Positions 21,033 through 31,460 are shown, counted from the first letter of the stretch. The stretch is 64,000 nt of DNA from Orientallactaga sibirica (GCA_036365145.1 JAEOAD010000040.1:13952501-14016500), one strand, 5' to 3'. Translations and numbers: made by a program. The notes: generated from the sequence alone by a model not told the origin.

Positions 21033-21140
21033 CATCTGTATATTTTCCTTGTGCAGATATCTACAAAATTCCTTTCATATCCTTGTCTGTTCTGAGTAGT
21101 GCATCTGAATGCCAGTGTCTTGTTTACTTGTTTTGGGTTT

Positions 21141-21262
21141 TCTAAAGACAGAGGCTTATTTTATAGCTGTGTTTCCCAGGCTGGCCCTGACCTCTCAGCG
21201 GTCCTCCTGCCTCAGCTCCTAAGGACCAGGATGGCAGGTGGGAGCCTTCACGCCTGGCTCCT
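21141..21262 (-). mobile_element. Old B1-like SINE
   Basis: TTTCCCAGGCTGGCCCTGACC, GGTCCTCCTGCCTCAGCTCC and CTTCACGCCTGGCTCC; decayed antisense B1. Copy at about 23057-23182. Confidence 0.6.
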
Positions 21263-21535
21263 GAAGTCAGTTATTATTAGTTCATCTTTTTCTTCTCTGT
21301 GCATCTCTTGAGAAAGGAAGCCATTTCCTGCTTTATATCAGATGCTGTAGTTGATGTTGCATAGACTCTGGATTATGTTCTTTTTCTTCAAGATTACTTA
21401 TTTTTGCTCAAGTAGGCAGCTTATCTATTGACTGAATAAATTTAAATTTAGTAGACTTGACTTCATGATTTGTTAGCACAAATACCATAGGGGTTTCTAA
21501 GCACTTTTAACTTCATAAAAGAAAAAAAAAACAGG

Positions 21536-21785
21536 GCTGGAGAGATGGCTTAGCGGGGAAGGCGTCTGCCTGCCAAGCCTAAGAACACCCATTCGATTCT
21601 CCAGGTCCCACGTTTAGCCAGACGCAAAAGTGACGCAAGAGTGCAGTGCCCATAAGGGAGCACACGCGTCTGGAGTTCATTCACAGCAGCTGAGAGGCCG
21701 CTGGCGTGCCCATTCTCTCTCTCTGCCTCTTCCTCTCTGTCTCTCTCTCTCTGTGTCTCTCTCAAATAATAAAAAAAAAATTTTT
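21536..21785 (+). mobile_element. DIP-type SINE, long-spacer subfamily
   Basis: Head GGGCTGGAGAGATGGCTTAG. The spacer after the B box is lengthened: GCCAGACGCAAAAGTGACGC, then AGAGTGCAGTGCCCATAAGG, then GGAGCACACGCGTCTGGAG. Confidence 0.93.
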
Positions 21786-21989
21786 TAAATCTCCACTTTT
21801 TTTCCCATTCAGATCATCTGAGGGCTTCATCTCAGGTTTGGAGAGCTTGGTTTAGAGGGTGTCTTCCCTAAATCCTTCCTCATCCACAGCTCTTTGTCTG
21901 AACTATGGAACACAAGGAAATTATTTCAGTTAATACTTTCAATTCTTCATGAATTCATAGTAATAAAACCAGGATTAAGAAAACCATAT

Positions 21990-22219
21990 CTGGTATGGAG
22001 AAATGGCTCAGCAGTTAAAGGGATTGCCTGCAAAGCCTAAGGACCTGAGTTTGATTCCCCATAGGCTCTTGCGTTTGAGCACTGGATCTCCAGCTGGTGC
22101 TGCCATTTAGGAAGGTTGTGGTGCTTGTGTCTGGTGCAAGTATCTGGGGTTCATTTGCAGTGGCTAGAGGTCCTGGTACCCATCTCTCTCTCCAACTCCT
22201 AACTTCTATGACTCTTAAA
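21990..22219 (+). mobile_element. DIP-type SINE with foreign spacer
   Basis: Normal head (TATGGAGAAATGGCTCAG) and B-box region, then CAGCTGGTGCTGCCATTTAGG not seen in other copies, then normal CATTTGCAGTGGCTAGAGG. Ends exactly at the duplication junction (ACTCTTAAA). Confidence 0.85.
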
Positions 22220-22418
22220 GCAACAGATATAGAGAGAAAGAGGTACAGAGAGAGAGAGAAAATGGGCATGCCAGGGCCTCCAGCCACTGCAAACGAACTC
22301 CAGATGCATGTACCACATTGTGCATCTGGCTTACATGGGTCCTGGGGAATCAAGCCTCGAACTGGGGTCCTTAGGCTTCACAGGCAAGCGCTTAACCACT
22401 AACCCATCTCTCCAGCCC
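22220..22418 (-). mobile_element. DIP-type SINE at duplication junction
   Basis: Copy of the 20258-20479 element, lacking the outermost TTTATTT tail because the duplication starts inside it. Confidence 0.92.
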
Positions 22419-22926
22419 TGTGACTGTTACTTTATTTCCATATTCAGCATTAAAATTAAAGCCTTTTGAGTACAGAGAATAAAATATCTTGCTCAGCATA
22501 CCTTTACATTTTAGTAGAGGCATGATACATAGCAGACATTAATATTTATTTAATAGCTCTGTTAGAAGAAACTCAGCCAGTTTGTACTCTCGGGAAAGTA
22601 GTTATACTTACCTATTATGATAAAATTTAGCATTTCAGCTCACCAGATATATACTCAGTACCTATCATGTGTCAAGTTTACGGTTTAGGGTAGGAAAGAA
22701 ATAATAGAACAGAGCTTCCTTGGAATGTACTTTCAATATCACTGAGAGATGAGTTTAAACAAATAATTTTAAAAATGCGTCAAGTGGCATGAAGCCCCTC
22801 AGAAACAAAGTATAATGGGAATGCAAATGAGATTCTCCATTTGTTCATTTGTTAGGAGCACAATTTTCTCATATAGATGTATATATCTGCATTCATATTT
22901 ATATATAGAGAGAAAGAGTATATATA

Positions 22927-22934
22927 TGTGTGTG

Positions 22935-22977
<43 letters not shown>
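22927..22977. repeat. (TA)n microsatellite
   Basis: Expanded relative to the unit 1 copy. Confidence 0.93.
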
Positions 22978-22980
<3 letters not shown>

Positions 22981-23459
22981 CCTTGTGCAGATATCTACAA
23001 AATTCCTTTCATATCCTTGTCTGTTCTGAGTAGTGCATCTGAATGCCAGTGTCTTGGGTTTTCTAAAGACAGAGGCTTATTTTATAGCTGTGTTTCCTAG
23101 GCTGGCCCTGACCTCTCAGCGGTCCTCCTGCCTCAGCTCCTAAGGACAAGGATGGCAGGTGGGAGCCTTCACGCCTGGCTCCTGAAGTCAGTTATTATTA
23201 GTTCATCTTTTTCTTCTCTGTGCATCTCTTGAGAAAGGAAGCCATTTCCTGCTTTATATCAGATGCTGTAGTTGATGTTGCATAGACTCTGGATTATGTT
23301 CTTTTTCTTCAAGATTACTTATTTTTGCTCAAGTAGGCAGCTTATCTATTGACTGAATAAATTTAAATTTAGTAGACTTGACTTCATGATTTGTTAGCAC
23401 AAATACCATAGGGGTTTCTAAGCACTTTTAACTTCATAAAAGAAAAAAAAAAAAACACC

Positions 23460-23712
23460 AGGGCTGGAGAGATGGCTTAGCGGGGAAGGCGTCTGCCTGC
23501 CAAGCCTAAGAACACCCATTCGATTCTCTAGGTCCCACATTTAGCCAGACGCAAAAGTGACGCAAGAGTGCAGTGCCCATAAGGGAGCACACGCGTCTGG
23601 AGTTCATTCACAGCAGCTGAGAGGCCGCTGGCGTGCCCATTCTCTCTCTCTGCCTCTTCCTCTCTGTCTCTCTCTCTCTCTGTCTCTCTCAAATAATAAA
23701 AATTTTTTTTTT
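23460..23712 (+). mobile_element. DIP-type SINE, long-spacer subfamily (duplicate)
   Basis: Copy of 21536-21785, with only small differences such as CACGTTTAGCC to CACATTTAGCC. Confidence 0.93.
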
Positions 23713-23916
23713 AAATCTCCACTTTTTTTCCCATTCAGATCATCTGAGGGCTTCATCTCAGGTTTGGAGAGCTTGGTTTAGAGGGTGTCTTCCCTAAATC
23801 CTTCCTCATCCACAGCTCTTTGTCTGAACTATGGAACACAAGGAAATTATTTCAGTTAATACTTTCAATTTTTCATGAATTCATAGTAATAAAACCAGGA
23901 TTAAGAAAACCATATC

Positions 23917-24175
23917 TGGTATGGAGAAATGGCTCAGCAGTTAAAGGGATTGCCTGCAAAGCCTAAGGACCTGAGTTTGATTCCCCATAGGCTCTTGCGT
24001 TTGAGCACTGGATCTCCAGCTGGTGCTGCCATTTAGGAAGGTTGTGGTGTTTGTGTCTGGTGCAAGTATCTGGGGGTTCATTTGCAGTGGCTAGAGGTCC
24101 TGGTGCACCCATTCTCTCTCTCCAACTCCTAACTTCTATGACTCTTAAATAAATAAATAAATATATATATATATT
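23917..24175 (+). mobile_element. DIP-type SINE with foreign spacer (duplicate)
   Basis: Copy of 21990-22219 with the complete AAATAAATAAATAAATATAT tail, showing what unit 1 lost at the junction. Confidence 0.88.
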
Positions 24176-24177
24176 TT

Positions 24178-24392
24178 AAATATTTAATTTATTTATTTAT
24201 TTGAGAGAGAGAAGAAGAGGCAGATAGAGAGAAAGAGAGAATGGGCACACCAGGGCATCTAGCTACTGCAAATGAACTCCAGACACATGCACCCCCTTGT
24301 GTACCTGGTTTAAATGGGTCCTGGAGAATTGAACCGAGGTCCTTAGGCTTTGCAGGCAAACGCCTTAATCACTGAGCCATTTCCCCAGCCCA
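24178..24392 (-). mobile_element. DIP-type SINE
   Basis: Tail TTTATTTATTTATTTGAGAG, body GGGCACACCAGGGCATCTAG, head ending CCATTTCCCCAGCCC. Confidence 0.93.
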
Positions 24393-24425
24393 AATAAATA
24401 TATTTTTAAAGAAATAAAACCATAT

Positions 24426-24561
24426 CCTCTGGGCATGGTGGTGCACACCTTTAATCCCAGCACTTGGGAGGAGAGGTAGGAGAATCACCATGAGTTCAAG
24501 GCCACCCTGAGATTACATAGTGAATTCCAGGTCAGCCTGGGCTACAGTGAGACCCCATCTC
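24426..24561 (+). mobile_element. B1 SINE
   Basis: CTCTGGGCATGGTGGTGCAC head. A 13-nt perfect duplication, AATAAAACCATAT, lies at 24413-24425 and 24562-24574. Confidence 0.95.
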
Positions 24562-24599
24562 AATAAAACCATATATATAAAATCTCCAACCTGTCTCTT

Positions 24600-25123
24600 A
24601 TTTTTGTATGACCTGATACCTGTGGTTTTAACATATTAAAGAACATTTTAAATGGCTGTATAAGTACCCACACACTATCCTTGCTTTTGCCTCATGTCCT
24701 GCAAAACCTACACAATTATACTGTCTGGTCCTTTGAGAAAACATTTGCTGGCCCTTCCTCTGGATGCTTAGGAGATAAGTTAATCTTGTCTGTTATCTAA
24801 GTTATCCCTTAAGGTATTTGCTCTCAATCTCTCGTGGACTCCCTTGAGAAGTGTGGTCGGGATAGCACGCACTCCCGAGGCATGGGTTTTTTTTGTTGCC
24901 TCAGCTGAATGCGCAGGTTGTTCGGGAGGTGTTAACCAAACAATCTCTTCAATACAGCTGAGCAGAAACTTGCACGTTCTCCAGCATGGTTTGACCTTCA
25001 GGATCTCTGTTCCACTCTCAACTCTGCAGCCGCTCTCTGACAAGGCTTACAGTTGGTGGTGTCAGTTCTTAGTGAAGAACGTAAGGCTGAAACTCACAGA
25101 CATCCCAGGTTCTTCCTCCTTTC
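24600..25123. other. Unidentified sequence with several CpGs
   Basis: Unlike its surroundings, about 24830-25060 holds several CpGs (GTGTGGTCGGGATAGCACGC, TTGTTCGGGAGGTG, GCAGCCGCTCTCTGACAAGG). Opposed frames occur at 24780-25043 (minus, 87 residues) and 24844-25191 (plus, 115 residues), neither with a recognisable domain. It could be an unrecognised LTR or pseudogene. Confidence 0.35.
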
Positions 25124-25733
25124 TGTTTTTGGATGTACAATGTCCCTCACAGGTTCATGAGTCTGATCACGTGGTGTCCAGCTGGTGCTGAGGTTTAGGA
25201 AGGTTATGGTCCCCTTAAGAGGTGGAGCCTTGCTGGAGGAAGTGGGTCAGTAGGGGCTCACTTGAGATTTTCATAGCCAAACGCTGCTTCCCATTTGATC
25301 TCTACCTCCTGCTTACCAATGTGACAAGCTGGATACCTGCACCTTCCGCCATGCCTTCATTGCCATGAAACTTCCTGGGGTGGGTTTGAATTAGGTGTTC
25401 CCCATGAACTCATGTGTTTTGAATGCTTGGTTCCCAGCTGGTGACAATTTGGGAGGTGGAGCTGTTTTCCGCTTCTGTTGGCTAGGAGGTGATGTCCAGC
25501 CTCGGCTCGTGCCATGCTTTCCCCTGCCTTCATGGAGCTTCCCCTCTAGTCTGTAAGCCACATTAAATCCTCTCCTCCCATTAGCTGGTTTTGGTCCGTG
25601 TTTTGTGCCAGCAGTGAGAAGGTGACTGTGACACTTTCCCTCAAAACTATATGCCAAAAATAAACCCTTTCCTTCCTTCAGTTTCTTCTGGTCAAGTATT
25701 TGTTCATAGCATCGGGAAGGTGACTGACCAGAC
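25124..25733 (+). mobile_element. MaLR LTR interrupted by a second LTR
   Basis: Outer LTR: TGTTTTTGGATGTACAATGTC start, AGAGGTGGAGCCTTGCTGG, CGCCATGCCTTCATTGCC; after the insertion CCAAAAATAAACCCTTTCC and AGGTGACTGACCA. The gap is 25376-25633. Confidence 0.78.
25376..25633 (+). mobile_element. MaLR LTR nested in an older MaLR LTR
   Basis: Starts TGGGGTGGGTTTGAATTAG and ends GGTGACTGTGACA. Flanks CTTCC (25371-25375) and CTTTC (25634-25638) match at four of five bases, as expected for a 5-bp duplication. At 258 bp it is shorter than the roughly 335-355 bp LTRs elsewhere here. Confidence 0.8.
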
Positions 25734-25734
25734 T

Positions 25735-26085
25735 GAATGTTTATGGCCCTCTCTGATTCGTGAATTGAGTCCCTCCCTAACCCATTTGGTGATGTTACTT
25801 TTGGAGGATCTTTGGAAGGTGACTGGACTTAGATGATGTGGTGATGGTGAGCTCTCGTGATTAGTATGCCCTGGTGAGAGGAGGAAGGGAGAGCCGAACT
25901 TCCATCCTCGGCTGCGTGAGGACCCAGTGAGAAGGCAGCCCTGTAAAGCTGGACGAGGGCTTCAAAGGGGAGCCAAATAAATGGGTACTTTGTTCTTGTA
26001 CACAACGTCTAGAACAACAAGGAATTCCCTCTGTATGAGCCGCCCAGGCCATGGTATTCTGTTAAGGGACTGAAACACCGCTGTA
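25735..26085 (+). mobile_element. MLT1-type LTR fragment
   Basis: CCCATTTGGTGATGTTACTTT, GAGCTCTCGTGATTAGTATG, TGCGTGAGGACCCAGTGAGAA and CCATGGTATTCTGTTAAG follow MLT1 order. Confidence 0.65.
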
Positions 26086-26119
26086 GATTTTACACGTGTC
26101 AGTTGCTTTAAATTCTTTA

Positions 26120-26622
26120 TTTATAAAAATATTTTTATTTTATTTTATTTACTTGAGAGAGACATAGAAAGAGGCAGATAGAAAGAGAGTGAGTAGGGCT
26201 GGAGAGATGGCTTAGCGGTTAAAGCGCTTGCTTGTTGAAGCCTAAGGACCCCAGTTTGAGGCTCAATTCCCCAGTACCCTCATAAGCCAGATACACAAGG
26301 GGGCACATGCATCTGGAGTTCGTTTGCAGTGGCTGAAGGCCCTGGTGTGCCATTCTCTCCCTCCCTCTCTCTCTCTCTCTCTCTCTGCCTCTTTCTCTGT
26401 CTGTTGCTCTCAAATAAATAAAAATAAACAAATTAAAAAAAAAGAGAGAGAGTGACTATAGATGCACCAGGGCCTCCAGCCACTGCAGAAGAACCAGACA
26501 CATGTGCCACTTATGCATCTGGTTTAATGTGGGGACTGGGGAATTGAACCCCTGTTATTGGGCTTTCAGGCTTGGCAAGCAAGCAAGTTCCCTTAACCAC
26601 TGAGCCATCTCTGTAGCTTGAG
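26120..26622 (-). mobile_element. DIP-type SINE split by a second SINE
   Basis: Left part 26120-26195 (TTTATTTACTTGAGAGAGACA tail) and right part 26442-26622 (GCACCAGGGCCTCCAGCC to CCATCTCTGTAGC) form one minus-strand element around a plus-strand insertion. Confidence 0.88.
26196..26441 (+). mobile_element. DIP-type SINE nested in an opposite-strand SINE
   Basis: 9-nt-insert subfamily (AGTTTGAGGCTCAATTCCCC) with the GCCTCTTTCTCTGTCTGTTG tail typical of that subfamily. Inserted in the GA tail of the host; flanks share AGAGAGTGA. Confidence 0.92.
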
Positions 26623-26639
26623 TTGCTCTAATTCTGATC

Positions 26640-27084
26640 TCTGTTTCCTTAATGCAGAAAGATCACTGTGCCCTAGTGAACTCTTTCAATGGGGCCCTGA
26701 CTCCCTGTGTAGCACTGCCTTTCAACATTTCCAGCATCTGAATGAAGGCAGTAGAATTAAAAATAAAAGGAGAGAGAAGAAATAGTCATTTATGAAACCC
26801 TTAACACCCTGTAGCCATATACATGAAGACATTGATCTGGCAGTCTATCAGGATTATCCAAAGAGCATTAATATACTTATGTCCCTGTTTTGTTTTGTGT
26901 TTTTTTTTTTTTTTTTTTGCCTCATTATGCACTTTCAAAGTTCCTTTGGGGGATCCTCATGTAATTAACCTGAGCCTAAGTCCCCACATATTCACTTAAG
27001 AACTCAGCTAGGTTATGCTTCGTTGGCTCATCCTCCATTCTGGGCCTTTATTGCCCACCCTGCACCCTGGGAAGCTGAATTCTT
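26640..27084. other. Unique sequence
   Basis: T homopolymer at about 26901-26919. No element recognised. Confidence 0.45.
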
Positions 27085-27300
27085 TTTTAAAATTTAATTT
27101 ATTTATTTGCAAGCAAAGAGAGAGATGGAGAGAAGAAAGCTAGACAGAGAAAATGGGTACACCAGAGCCTCCAGCCGCTGCAGATGAACTCCAGATGCAT
27201 GCACTACTTTGTGCATCTGGCTTTACTTGGGTCCTGGGGAATTGAACTTGGGTTGTTAGCTCTTGCAGGCAAGTGCCTTAACCACTGAGCCATCGCTGGG
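27085..27300 (-). mobile_element. DIP-type SINE, older variant
   Basis: TTTATTTGCAAGCAAAGAGAG tail and GGTTGTTAGCTCTTGCAGGC body. Flanks AGCTGAATTCT and AGCTGACTTCT are a probable duplication. Confidence 0.9.
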
Positions 27301-27454
27301 CAGCTGACTTCTGCAGAGATTTCTTTCCTCCCTGGTTGAAGAACAGACAGCTTGCTCTTGCTTACCCAGCATCCTTCCCCTCTAGAGCCACAGCCAATAA
27401 CTCCTGGCTTGTAACTTTGGGAATTGGTGACAAAACATAATCAGTGGTAAAATT

Positions 27455-27736
27455 TATATATATACATATATATAATATTTTATTATTATTATATTATTAT
27501 TAATATTATATTATTATGAAAGAGACAGAGAGGCAGAGAGAGAGAGAGAATGGGTGTGCCAATGGCCCCTCAGCCACTGTGAACGAATTCCAGACACATG
27601 CTCCCCCTTGTGGGCAAGCGTGGCATTGTGCACTTGTGTCACTTTACATCTGGCTAAACGTGGGACCTGGAGATTGAACGGGCCTTCTTAGGCTTGGCAG
27701 GCATGCGCCTTAATGGCTAAGCCATCTCTCCAGCCT
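27455..27736 (-). mobile_element. DIP-type SINE, long-spacer subfamily, with AT-rich tail
   Basis: AT-rich tail (TTATTATTATTATATTATT) at 27475-27517. Spacer contains TGTGGGCAAGCGTGGCATTG and GCACTTGTGTCACTTTAC. Head at 27735. Confidence 0.9.
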
Positions 27737-28416
27737 TGATATGAATTATATTTAAATGACAAGTATTGAAAAGCTATCACTTTCTAGTTATTTGTCTATT
27801 TTCTGCACTTTTGAGGGTAGGCACCTCTATTGCACATCTGAATGACAGAAATGTATAATGGCATGCTAACGCACATTTCTTCCCAAGTCTGAGTTTACCA
27901 GCCTCACACTGGTAGCTTGAAAATGGCCCTGGTAGAAGATTTTGCTCCACAAATACTAGAAGATACTGCAAGCAAGCTTTTTTTCCCCTCATTGCAATGT
28001 CATCAAACATTTCTCAGGAAACGTACCTCTACCACAGCTGCTGTCTGCCTCCTCTTCCATCACCTTGGCTTCCATCTGGACTCTAGGAGCATTGTACCCT
28101 CCACCTGGGTCATCTGATCTAGGGGTGCTGGAAGCTCTTTTCGGTTAACGTGAATTCTATGCCTGTGAGAAGAGTTCCTTCACAAGGCTCCATTCTGTTA
28201 AAGCCTTGTGAGACTATTAGATCTTTTTTGCTCCATCCCTGAGGGATACAGGGTCATTGCCAGATACCAGTAAATTCCAGAAATACACTAGGATGAAGAA
28301 AACACTGAAAGATATAGGTAATAACTACATCCAAGAGGCTTCACTTGTCAACTCAGCTCAGGAAAGACTTAGCTGGACAGGAATAGAATTGTTTCTCTCA
28401 TAGGACAACTCAAAAA
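27737..28416. other. Unique sequence
   Basis: No recognisable gene or repeat. Confidence 0.45.
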
Positions 28417-28717
28417 GTGTTTTTGGTGTGTGCGCATGCGTGCGTGTGTGTGTTTAGGTACATGTTGGGTGCTGTGTGCATGTGTGTGTGCAGATGTGTG
28501 CACTCTGCGTACATATGTGAAGACCAGAGGATGACATCAGCTATGCTTCTCCATCACGCTTCCATTTTATCTCCCCAAGGCGGTGTCTTTCCGGAACCTG
28601 GAGCTCCCTGTTCTTTGTTCCCCCCACCCCACCTGATTGAACTGGCTAACCAGGGAGCCCATCCTCCCTTCTCCACCCCATGCCCAGCACAGGCATATGT
28701 GGCCAAGCTTGCCTTTT

Positions 28718-28851
28718 TTTTTTTTTTAAAGATTTTATTTTTGTTTATTAGAGACACGGGGGGTGGGGAGAGAGAGAATGGGTGCGCCAGGGCCTCTAGC
28801 CACTGAAAACAAACTCCAGATGCATGTGCTACCATGTGCATCTCTGTCATT
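28718..28851 (-). mobile_element. DIP-type SINE, head part missing
   Basis: T-rich tail, GAGAGAGAATGGGTGCGCC, CAAACTCCAGATGCATGTGC, then breaks off at GTGCATCTCTGTCATT. Confidence 0.85.
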
Positions 28852-28861
28852 CATGAGAACT

Positions 28862-28882
28862 GTTATTTGCTTGTTTGTTTGT

Positions 28883-28931
<49 letters not shown>

Positions 28932-29160
28932 GAGACAGTGAGAACATGAGAGACAGAGGGAGCAAGAAAGAGAGTTGGCACCCCAGGGCCTCAGCCACTG
29001 CGATTGAACTCCAGATGCTTGTGCCACCTAGTGTGTACATGTGTAACCTTGTGCTTGCCTCACCTTTGTGCGTCTGGCTTATGTGGGACCTAGAGAGTCG
29101 AACGTGGGTCTTTAGGCTTTGCAGGCAAGCGCCTTAACCACTAAGCCATCTTTCCAGCTC
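28862..29160 (-). mobile_element. DIP-type SINE, long-spacer subfamily
   Basis: Expanded (TTTA)n tail at about 28881-28927 and spacer TGTGTAACCTTGTGCTTGCC. The perfect duplication CATGAGAACT lies at 28852-28861 and 29161-29170. Confidence 0.94.
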
Positions 29161-29170
29161 CATGAGAACT

Positions 29171-29384
29171 TTTAAAATTTATTTATTTGCCAGCAAAGAG
29201 AGAGAGAGAGAAGAAAGACAGACAGAGAGAATGGGCACACCAGGGCCTCCAACCACTGCAGAGGAACTCCAGGCGCATGTGCCACTTTGTGCATCTGGCT
29301 TTCCATGAGTACTGTGGAATCGAACTCAGGTTGTTAGGCTTTGTAGACAAGCGCCTTAACCATGAGCCATCTCTCCAGACCGAT
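29171..29384 (-). mobile_element. DIP-type SINE, older variant
   Basis: TTTATTTGCCAGCAAAGAG tail, TTTCCATGAGTACTGTGGAA body, head CCATCTCTCCAGAC. Confidence 0.92.
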
Positions 29385-29564
29385 GCTTGCCTTTTGTATG
29401 TGGGTGCTGGTGGTAAACCACCTTCCCATCCCCACCCCTATCTCAAGCACTGGCGTTCCAGGCATGCATGCTCACCCTTCTTATGTGGGTGCTGGTGATG
29501 GAACTCAGGTCTTCGTGCTTGCATAGCCAGTGGTCTTACCTAAGGTGCCCTCTCCCCAACCCCT

Positions 29565-31330
29565 GCTTCAGACATTTTAATATAGATAACAGACATTGTG
29601 AATATACTGTAAGCTTTCTTGGCCATTTCTTCCACACAGCATCAACTGCAACCAGTTTCCCAAGAAGCAGTGCCATGGAGTTATTTTAGAATCAGTCTTT
29701 GGCCCTACCTTGGAAATAACCTAAAGTGGAAAATTCTTCAATAATTCATATCGTTTAGAGTTTTTTTTTTTTTTCAACCCAATAGAACCGTAGAGGCTAC
29801 CCTTTTTATAATTACATACTAAGCCCTCTATTATCCACAGGCACTGGGGAGTAAGTCAAGTGTACACGAATGAATTTTTCCAGTGTTTGAAGTTTAAGTC
29901 CAAAGGCAGTGAAGACCAATTTAAAGCATTTTTAAAAAATGTCTTTATGATGTTTGCACGAGGACTATTTGAAACATTTCTCAGTATGAGTTGTGGGGAG
30001 GGGCCAGTGGCTGTTGATCTTCCCCTCGACTTCATGGTTCCAAACAGCTCTTTTTGTTTTGTTTTGTGTGTATGGGTTTGTTTTCTAGAACCTTCTTACT
30101 CTTTTACTCTCTGTCAGGTTGTTAGCCTTCATTGCTCAAATTGCCAGTGTGTCTAATTTTAGCTACCTTCTTGCTTCTAATCTCCTCCAACATGGGAAGC
30201 CGTTTAGAACTGCGTACACAGTAAAGGAGAGAAACTTGTTCCTTATGTTCTGGGTTGATAAGGTTATCAGATAGGAGATATAATATGCATAATATGTCAA
30301 ACTCAGCCCCAGTGTAAGCTAAATTAGAGTTAAGTTGAATCTGTTTAATTGTCATAAATATGTATAGTGAAATTTAAATAATAAGCCTCAGTAAATAAAG
30401 TATATTTACATATGCATATACATATATATATATTAGAAATTACCCTTTGACCTAAAGTTTTAATTTTCACAAAATATTTTACAAGGATGCATACAACTCT
30501 TTATTTGGTGCTGCTATGTCTATTTTCCCGACATCACCCTTGTGAGTTTTATGTCAGAAAAATTAATTCTGAAGGAAAATATAAAAGTTAACATTCTGCC
30601 TTTTTCTTTTTTGGAGAGCTTTCCGATCCAGGGTTAAAATCATCTGTGTGGGATGACAAGTCAGAGAACCCAAACATCTGAGAAAGGAGAAACAGAAAAA
30701 TCACAAGAGAGACCCCAAGGAGATTTGCAAAGGCGTCTGCCCGAGGCAACACACACTTACATAAGCTTCCATAATGCATGAAGTTACTGAAGATCTTCCC
30801 GATGGCTCATGGGAGACCTATTTACATGGATTTAGTTACAGAAGCTAACCACACTTGGAGGTAGACAGAGTGGTGTTTGATGTTAAGTAAATAAATAAAA
30901 TTCCCCATGAAAAAGCAGCTCTTTCCATCTGAAGCCGTTGCAGGGTGACTCGTGACCTTGAGACTGGGTTTGGACTGGCTGGAAAGATGATCACATGGAA
31001 AGAGCTGTTCACACGTGGTCGTTGATTTCCAGAGAGCTTTTTATGTTTGTTTGCTTGTTGTTGTTAATCTGAGATGCGCACATCTCACACACATGCACAC
31101 AGATTTTTGTCTCGTTTTCTCTTGCGTGCCATGTTTGAGAAGCAGTTTGAAAGCTTCAATTCATTGATGGAGATTGTTTCTCGGAAGGCTGATGTTTAAC
31201 TTCTGGGTGAAAAGAATCAAGTTGAGACAAAGAAAAAATCTAGAGAAAATCGAGTTTAGGATGGCGAGAGTCATTAATTATAATGCCCTCACTCCTTTCC
31301 GGATTGCCATTTTGAGCCGTGAGCAAATTT
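29565..31330. other. Long unique stretch
   Basis: About 1.8 kb with no young repeat. T homopolymer at 29760-29774 and a TATATA patch at 30405-30432. No exon with plausible splice sites and conserved frame could be supported. Confidence 0.45.
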
Positions 31331-31334
31331 CACC

Positions 31335-31460
31335 ATATTCATTCATGCTCAGGATCCTTGGTGCAACCCTACGATGGCTTCCTTTACAGGTGAGAAAGCT
31401 AATGCCTAGGAAAGCTCATTGTTTTGTCCAAATTCACAAATCAGTAAAGTGGCAGAAGGG
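31335..31460 (+). mobile_element. MIR-like remnant
   Basis: CCTTTACAGGTGAGAAAGCTA and TTTTGTCCAAATTCACAAATC resemble the MIR 3' half. Confidence 0.5.

Larger units (their letters stand above)
20282..22219. repeat. Tandem segmental duplication A, unit 1
   Basis: 1938 bp repeated directly and without spacer at 22220-24149. Matching landmarks include GTACAGAGAGAGAGAGAAAA, TAGCAGACATTAATATTTAT, GCATGAAGCCCCTCAGAAAC and the SINE ends. Differences are few: isolated substitutions, (TA)n length and short indels. Confidence 0.96.
22220..24149. repeat. Tandem segmental duplication A, unit 2
   Basis: 1930 bp, direct copy of 20282-22219. Its final SINE keeps GGTGCACCCATTCTCTCTC, which unit 1 has shortened to GGTACCCATCTCTCTCTC; the unit 2 form is the family-typical one. 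Confidence 0.96.
28418..29560 (-). mobile_element. B4-type composite SINE, split by a SINE cluster
   Basis: Left part 28418-28717 (CA/GT-rich end, GAAGACCAGAGGATGACATC, TAACCAGGGAGCCCATCC) and right part 29385-29560 (TGTGGGTGCTGGTGGTAAAC, GATGGAACTCAGGTCTTCG) form one old element. The gap is bounded by the 11-nt repeat GCTTGCCTTTT at 28707-28717 and 29385-29395. Confidence 0.75.
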
